A DNA stretch of 64,000 nucleotides from Coffea arabica (lineage: Eukaryota > Streptophyta > Magnoliopsida > Gentianales > Rubiaceae), in NCBI RefSeq assembly GCF_036785885.1, contig NC_092310.1:3720001-3784000 (forward strand), read 5' to 3'. The translations under genes were made by a program, and so were the position numbers. This document shows, in pieces, positions 62,840-64,000 of this stretch; the first letter of the stretch is position 1; each line of letters starts with the position of its first letter. The notes beneath the pieces were generated by a model that was not told the DNA's origin, made no database searches, and saw only the letters and a program-made list of their open reading frames with translations.

Positions 62840-64000
62840 ATTCTTTATTTAAACATAGTTGCTTATTATACATATACACATGCATTTTTTTTTTATCTCA
62901 AACACACATTTGCATACAAAAATACTCAGAAATCTGCTTTTCGTATTGGAATTTCAGTTTAACAATATTAATAAGTGTTACTTAAAAACTAATCTAATAA
63001 AATAGTAAAACAATGTTATTGGTATTAAGCTATATAATATACATATAATAAAATTTTATACTTCAAATTTAGCAGGTCATCGAACAGGTTAGGCTTAATG
63101 AATTCAGATAATTTAGATTTCAAAATTTAAATTTAAATTTCAAATTTCAAATTTCGGTTTTATCAAACATTTCCTTAGTACATGGTCTTTTGATTCATAC
63201 ACGAAGTTTCAAATAGAAAATAGCTCGTATGAATTGTGATCACATGAAGTTGCAATCATGTGGTGTATTACTATCGCCCTATTGATAAATAGAAAAAATT
63301 GCATTTTCTTTACATAGTTGCCATTTGTTGGGCTCTTTTTCAATAACTTTTTCCAAAAGAAAAGTGATAGTAATGATATAGGATACTTATTAGCGGCGAA
63401 GTTAGCACCCATTGAACCAGAAGGGGGGGAAATTGTCAACTACAAATTTTGGTGAATAGTTAAGATTCAGATTTACTACGTAAGATACCTCGTATGATTA
63501 GCATGAAATGATGCTTGTCATTCAATCTAAGAAACATTGAAACATTCTCTCTTTTTTTTTGGGCAACAAAGTGATAATTAGGTTTAGTTTAGAATAAACA
63601 AATAATTTCTTGAAAAGTAATTATTGCAAACTTCATACACAGGGAAGAAAATTTTATAAATTTTAAGAAGGTGATGCATGTAGAAGTGTGAAATTTATAA
63701 AATTTTTAAGGTGCCAATAGGGATAACTCTGCAAAATTTTGGAATGAAGGAGGCAATAGTGTGCTTTTACAAAATTTAGGGTATGCAAATAAGGTGAAAA
63801 ATTAAAAATATTAGAAATCTTTAAGCCTTTTATATAATTTTTAAAACTTAAGGGTGGGGGAAGGGAATTGCCTACCCTCAAGTGAGTGGAGGAGCCAGGA
63901 TCTTTTCCGAGGGTGCAATAATATTAATTTAGATTTATAAGGCGTTGGCTTGTACATTGCTAGAGCAACTAAATATTCATTATAATAAATCAAAGCTCGT
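62840..64000. other. AT-rich intergenic DNA to window end
   Basis: Contains an (AAATTTC)-like tract at 63,120-63,155. No gene or complete transposon recognised. Confidence 0.5.

Overview
This is a 64-kb stretch of plant nuclear DNA. The evidence is GT-AG introns, AT-rich intergenic sequence, many MITEs, tRNA-type SINEs, Mutator-like and PIF/Harbinger transposons, and plant-only protein families (DUF538, DUF761, a SAGL1-type F-box/kelch protein). Protein similarity and genome style fit a eudicot, perhaps an asterid, but I cannot name the species from sequence alone.

Six genes look intact. They are two DUF538 secreted-protein genes (9,990 and 20,871, plus strand), two tandem DUF761 genes with duplicated promoters (26,837 and 29,222, plus strand), a two-exon SAGL1-like F-box/kelch gene (37,016-40,933, minus strand), and a six-exon DDX3/Ded1-type DEAD-box RNA helicase gene of the RH11/RH37 group (49,270-57,044, minus strand). 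The last two are conserved housekeeping or regulatory genes. The first four are small, recently duplicated family members.

The left 33 kb is dominated by mobile DNA. 0-3 kb holds two copies of a hAT-like element with ACCGGT-rich arms and an internal tRNA-like Pol III promoter signature. 4.1-9.7 kb is a decayed but structurally complete PIF/Harbinger element with both of its genes (Myb/SANT-like ORF and DDE transposase), sitting between two copies of the DUF538 upstream region. 11.2-12.1 kb is a third hAT-like copy whose 3' end is missing and replaced by a copy of its own left flank. 12.3-18.0 kb is a full Mutator-like element: 201-bp terminal inverted repeats, a perfect 9-bp target duplication, a disrupted MURA-type transposase, and a second convergent gene for a GRF zinc-finger/coiled-coil protein. 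19-27 kb carries several short TIR elements whose target duplications can be read directly. 31-32 kb carries tRNA-type SINEs, including two insertions at one target so that the target sequence is present three times. 32.4-33.8 kb may be a solo LTR, and 33.8-36 kb holds unrecognised decayed coding fragments.

The right half is gene-poor apart from the two large genes. 41.5-49 kb and 58-64 kb are AT-rich intergenic DNA with MITEs, one short poly-A retroinsertion, a degenerate tandem repeat at 59.4-60.9 kb interrupted by two MITEs, and long CA/CT microsatellites at 62.5-62.8 kb. The transposon genes are all pseudogenes, many of their stop codons being of types expected from deamination of methylated cytosine. 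I found no CRISPR, rRNA, true tRNA gene or organellar insertion.
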